Shown piece after piece: positions 7,001 to 8,547 of a stretch of 8,547 bases of DNA. Both the position numbers and the translations under genes were made by a program. The notes beneath the pieces are model-generated. The model was not told the origin of the DNA. It saw only the letters and a list, made by a program, of their open reading frames with translations, and made no database searches. This stretch comes from Silvanigrellales bacterium (GTDB lineage Bacteria > Bdellovibrionota_B > Oligoflexia > Silvanigrellales > Silvanigrellaceae), in the NCBI GenBank assembly GCA_028285285.1, contig JANQPW010000496.1, positions 1 to 8,547 on the forward strand, read 5' to 3'. Position 1 is the stretch's first letter; each line of letters starts with the position of its first letter.

Positions 7001-7383
7001 AGGCTTTTGAACTTTTGCAGAAGTCCTTTGACATCGGTCAAGAAGTCTGGGATTTGCTTTGCAACCCACACGGCCACGGACTCCAAATACACGTGAGAGG
7101 TGCGCGCTTGTTGGTATTGCATGAATTTCTCAGGACTTTCTATCCAACCTTGAGCTGCCATTTCGCGTATCACCGCCTTTGGAGACAGAGCCTCGATTCC
7201 GTGATCGGCCAGAACTCTTTTTCCTGTCTTCCACATGAGTTCAAACGTGAACTCAAATCTTTGAATGCTGCCATCCCTCTCGCGGTCGTTTCTCCAGGGA
7301 GGATCAATTGAGTCATTGAGCGATTCAATTGCTTTTTCAAAGTTCTGAAAAGAAAGTACCCCAAACCCCCAAACCGTCTGCAC
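6997..7383 (-). CDS. HEPN-domain toxin (HepT / HI0074-like nucleotidyltransferase-substrate-binding family)
   Basis: This protein of about 128 residues carries the HI0074-type signature RDGSIQRFEFTFELMWKT (residues 36-53) and a C-terminal ARTSHVY (93-99). In the family the catalytic motif is RX4-6HXY, with Arg and His cutting RNA and Tyr accepting AMP from the antitoxin. Here His97 and Tyr99 are present, but the nearest Arg is only two residues before His. The position four before it is Gln92, so ribonuclease activity is doubtful. Start: GTG at 7383 is the only usable start before the conserved region. Its ribosome binding site (AGGG, about 2 nt away) is poor. Translation may be coupled to the preceding reading frame, which ends 47 nt inside. 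An 8-bp tandem repeat lies in its first codons. The 4-bp overlap with the MNT gene supports a toxin-antitoxin pair. Confidence 0.87.
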   Translation of the reverse strand: MQTVWGFGVLSFQNFEKAIESLNDSIDPPWRNDRERDGSIQRFEFTFELMWKTGKRVLADHGIEALSPKAVIREMAAQGWIESPEKFMQYQQARTSHVYLESVAVWVAKQIPDFLTDVKGLLQKFKSL

Positions 7384-7607
7384 GCCCTATCAGAAGTCTA
7401 TACGTTCGCATAAATTGAGGTGCAAAGCGAACGGAACCACCAAGGATTGATCCTGGCGCCGTTGTTCTCATGGATTGAGCGAACGGACCAAGTTGAGACA
7501 TGTCGAATTCATAATTCCTTTGCCCACGTTTGATCTTTCACATATGAGTTTGGCTGCGTGCAGGCCCCAAGGCTCACCGCCGCAATCATTATTCCAAGCT
7601 TTTTCAT
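7337..7607 (-). pseudogene. Small lipoprotein gene with an apparent +1 frameshift
   Basis: ATG at 7607 has AGGAG 6 nt upstream and starts a clear lipoprotein signal (MKKLGIMIAAVSLGAC, lipobox LGA-Cys16). The frame stops at TGA 7511-7509 after only 32 residues. In the +1 frame the sequence stays open to TGA 7339-7337 with natural-looking protein: NYEFDMSQLGPFAQSM, APGSILGGSVRFAPQFM, and GRADGLGVWGTFFSEL at the end. Joined near 7513-7525 (GGG and AAA runs) the product would be about 88 residues. One inserted base or two lost bases explain it. A separate small gene from ATG 7487 is possible but lacks a good ribosome binding site. I recognise no family. The second part overlaps the start of the HEPN gene by 47 nt, and the gene is the first after a sigma-54 promoter, so it is probably the operon's leading gene. 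Confidence 0.6.
7359..7374 (-). repeat. Tandem 8-bp repeat GTTTGGGG x2 at the HEPN start
   Basis: Two perfect copies of GTTTGGGG (minus strand) sit in codons 4-9 of the HEPN gene as annotated. Loss or gain of one 8-bp copy would disconnect the GTG start from the HEPN frame, and would also alter the end of the overlapping upstream reading frame. It could be a recent slippage duplication. Confidence 0.6.
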
Positions 7608-7642
7608 GAGACACTCCTCTAAAATCGGGTCATTCCCCAAGA

Positions 7643-7659
7643 GGCAAGGTTCGTGCCAA
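7643..7659 (-). promoter_or_regulatory. Sigma-54 (RpoN) -24/-12 promoter, near-perfect
   Basis: The minus strand reads TTGGCACG-AACC-TTGC followed by C. This matches the full YTGGCACG-N4-TTGC core with invariant GG (7657-7656) and GC (7645-7644) at the correct 10-nt separation. The -12 GC lies 36 nt before the ATG of the small lipoprotein. The promoter probably drives the lipoprotein, HEPN, MNT and S1 protease genes as one transcript. The 140 nt between it and the next gene upstream hold no gene; an AT-rich stretch with TTTTTCAAAAA (about 7706-7720) could hold an activator site, but this is unproven. Confidence 0.75.
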
Positions 7660-7801
7660 CAACTGAAAAAGAGAGAATTGTTCTATATTCGAGAATTAAC
7701 CTGTCTTTTTGAAAAACCTGTGATCCTGAAGTCAACGTCTCCACACCAAAGTCTGATCGCCCGCGCCAAAAAGTGACAAATTGAGCGCCCCTGCAGAGTC
7801 T

Positions 7802-8547
7802 TCAAAGGGTGCACCCTTGCGACACGAGATCCATGTTCTGAAATTTGAGCTCTGAGGAAGGTATCCGGGTGTCAATGAGCTCGTTGCCCTCAAAAAGTTG
7901 AAAGTAAAAGTGTTCGCTAAGAACCGGAGTGCGCACAAAAACTTCCGAGCGGGTCTCAATTTGCAGCGGCTTGAGAAACAGACCTGCTTGACCTCGCAAG
8001 ACCAGACTCTTTCGTTCGTCGGAGGGGTTTTGGATGCGCCAAACCAGGTACTTCTTTTGGCCCTCGGAAGAAAGCTCGCCTGCGAAACTCAGGAACGGCC
8101 TGCTCTGATCGGTCCCAGGAGGCAAACCTGGTTCTGGCAGGGCCCGCATGACCCAACCTCTTGACGCAAGAGCTTCCTGCAAAGGGACCCTTCCACCATC
8201 TCTCAAAAACCGCACCCCATCAGCGCTCACGTTTCCGTTTGCAGCAGCTGTTTCAAACAAAAGTGAGGCTGTGTCGTCAGCATCAAAGGAAAAGTCTCCG
8301 AGTTTGATCCACCCACCTTCAAAAACACGCTGATTGACCTGGAGGTCCGTTGTTCCTTCCCCGTGGGTGAGAACCAACGGTGCCTCTGTTGCGCGGGGGT
8401 TTGAGGGCTGTCCTCCACGGTGGTTCTTTCCTCTCACAAAAACAGAATACATCCCTGCTTTTTGGATCTTGGGTGTGTAAAGTGCCGTAGAACCCGAGTC
8501 AGGAGCGGCAAACACAAAGTCTCTCCCTAGAAAACCGCCGTCAAACT
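7802..8547 (-). CDS. C-terminal part of a protein with a golvesin/xanthan-lyase-type domain; 5' end outside window
   Basis: The minus frame is open from the right edge to TGA 7804-7802; 247 residues are visible. The GTG at 8515 is not a real start, because coding sequence (FDGGFLGRDF) continues upstream of it. From the edge to about 8195 the pattern matches the golvesin C-terminal-like beta-sandwich found on bacterial extracellular enzymes such as xanthan lyase: ALYTPKIQKAGMYSVFVRG, then ATEAPLVLTHGEG, then VNQRVFEGGWIKLGDFSF, then VSADGVRFLRDG. Such domains are thought to bind carbohydrate or aid assembly and are not catalytic. The last 130 residues are another beta-rich region (KKYLVWRIQNPSDERKSLVL) that I do not recognise; it may mediate anchoring or secretion. 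The catalytic part, if any, lies outside the window. It is upstream of the sigma-54 operon on the same strand and separated from it by 194 nt. Confidence 0.75.
   Translation of the reverse strand, partial: FDGGFLGRDFVFAAPDSGSTALYTPKIQKAGMYSVFVRGKNHRGGQPSNPRATEAPLVLTHGEGTTDLQVNQRVFEGGWIKLGDFSFDADDTASLLFETAAANGNVSADGVRFLRDGGRVPLQEALASRGWVMRALPEPGLPPGTDQSRPFLSFAGELSSEGQKKYLVWRIQNPSDERKSLVLRGQAGLFLKPLQIETRSEVFVRTPVLSEHFYFQLFEGNELIDTRIPSSELKFQNMDLVSQGCTL

Noticed and set aside
7403..7433. Inverted repeat CGTTCGC...GCGAACG
   Set aside because: Long 17-nt loop inside apparent coding sequence; no regulatory context.
7505..7516. TTA_TGA_A as a programmed +1 frameshift site of the prfB type
   Set aside because: A slipped Leu tRNA would mispair at two of three positions; an indel is a better explanation.
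7558..7776. Plus-strand open frame of 72 codons
   Set aside because: Lies across the sigma-54 promoter and lipoprotein start on the other strand; no start signals or protein-like features.

Overview
The window reads as a gene-dense stretch of a Gram-negative bacterium at roughly 50% GC. It is rich in exported proteins: probable lipoproteins, two trypsin-like (S1) proteases and polysaccharide-acting proteins. It also carries two good sigma-54 (RpoN) -24/-12 promoter candidates. A predatory or saprophytic delta-proteobacterium-like lineage (Bdellovibrionota or Myxococcota type) would fit, but that is inference from style only. No rRNA, tRNA, CRISPR or transposase is visible.

Layout. (1) Positions 1-2555, minus strand: a sigma-54-type promoter (about 2541-2556), then an S1 protease lipoprotein (2495-1455), then 24 nt later a two-domain polysaccharide lyase. 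The lyase has a heparin-lyase-like N-terminal domain and a PL3 pectate-lyase-like C-terminal domain, probably starts at a TTG, and runs off the left edge. (2) 2637-3208, minus: a lipoprotein gene whose reading frame breaks at a GGGG run; its conserved-looking C-terminus is in the -1 frame. (3) 3383-4369, plus: an exported protein with six cysteines and no family I recognise. (4) 4399-4442: a perfect 44-bp palindrome built of two 21-bp dyads, immediately before an AAA_14/DUF4143 ATPase gene (4462-5763) that carries a nine-G tract in codons 9-12. (5) 7659-5778, minus: a textbook sigma-54 promoter, a small lipoprotein gene broken by a +1 shift, a HEPN toxin gene, an MNT nucleotidyltransferase (antitoxin) gene overlapping it by 4 bp, and 20 nt further a second S1 protease. 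(6) 7802-8547, minus: the C-terminal part of a protein with a golvesin/xanthan-lyase-type beta-sandwich domain, entering from the right edge.

How the parts may work together. Two gene clusters share one pattern: a sigma-54 promoter, then a short tight run of same-strand genes including an exported S1 protease. This suggests co-ordinated switching on of secreted degradative enzymes. The unusual point is that one run also contains a HEPN-MNT (type VII, HepT-MntA-like) toxin-antitoxin pair, and the toxin's RX4-6HXY motif is not canonical. The ATPase gene, with a large palindromic operator-like element and a homopolymer at its N-terminus, looks like an independently regulated, possibly phase-variable accessory gene.

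Two apparent frameshifts occur in 8.5 kb, both next to short homopolymers. Sequencing or assembly indels must therefore be considered before calling either gene a true pseudogene.
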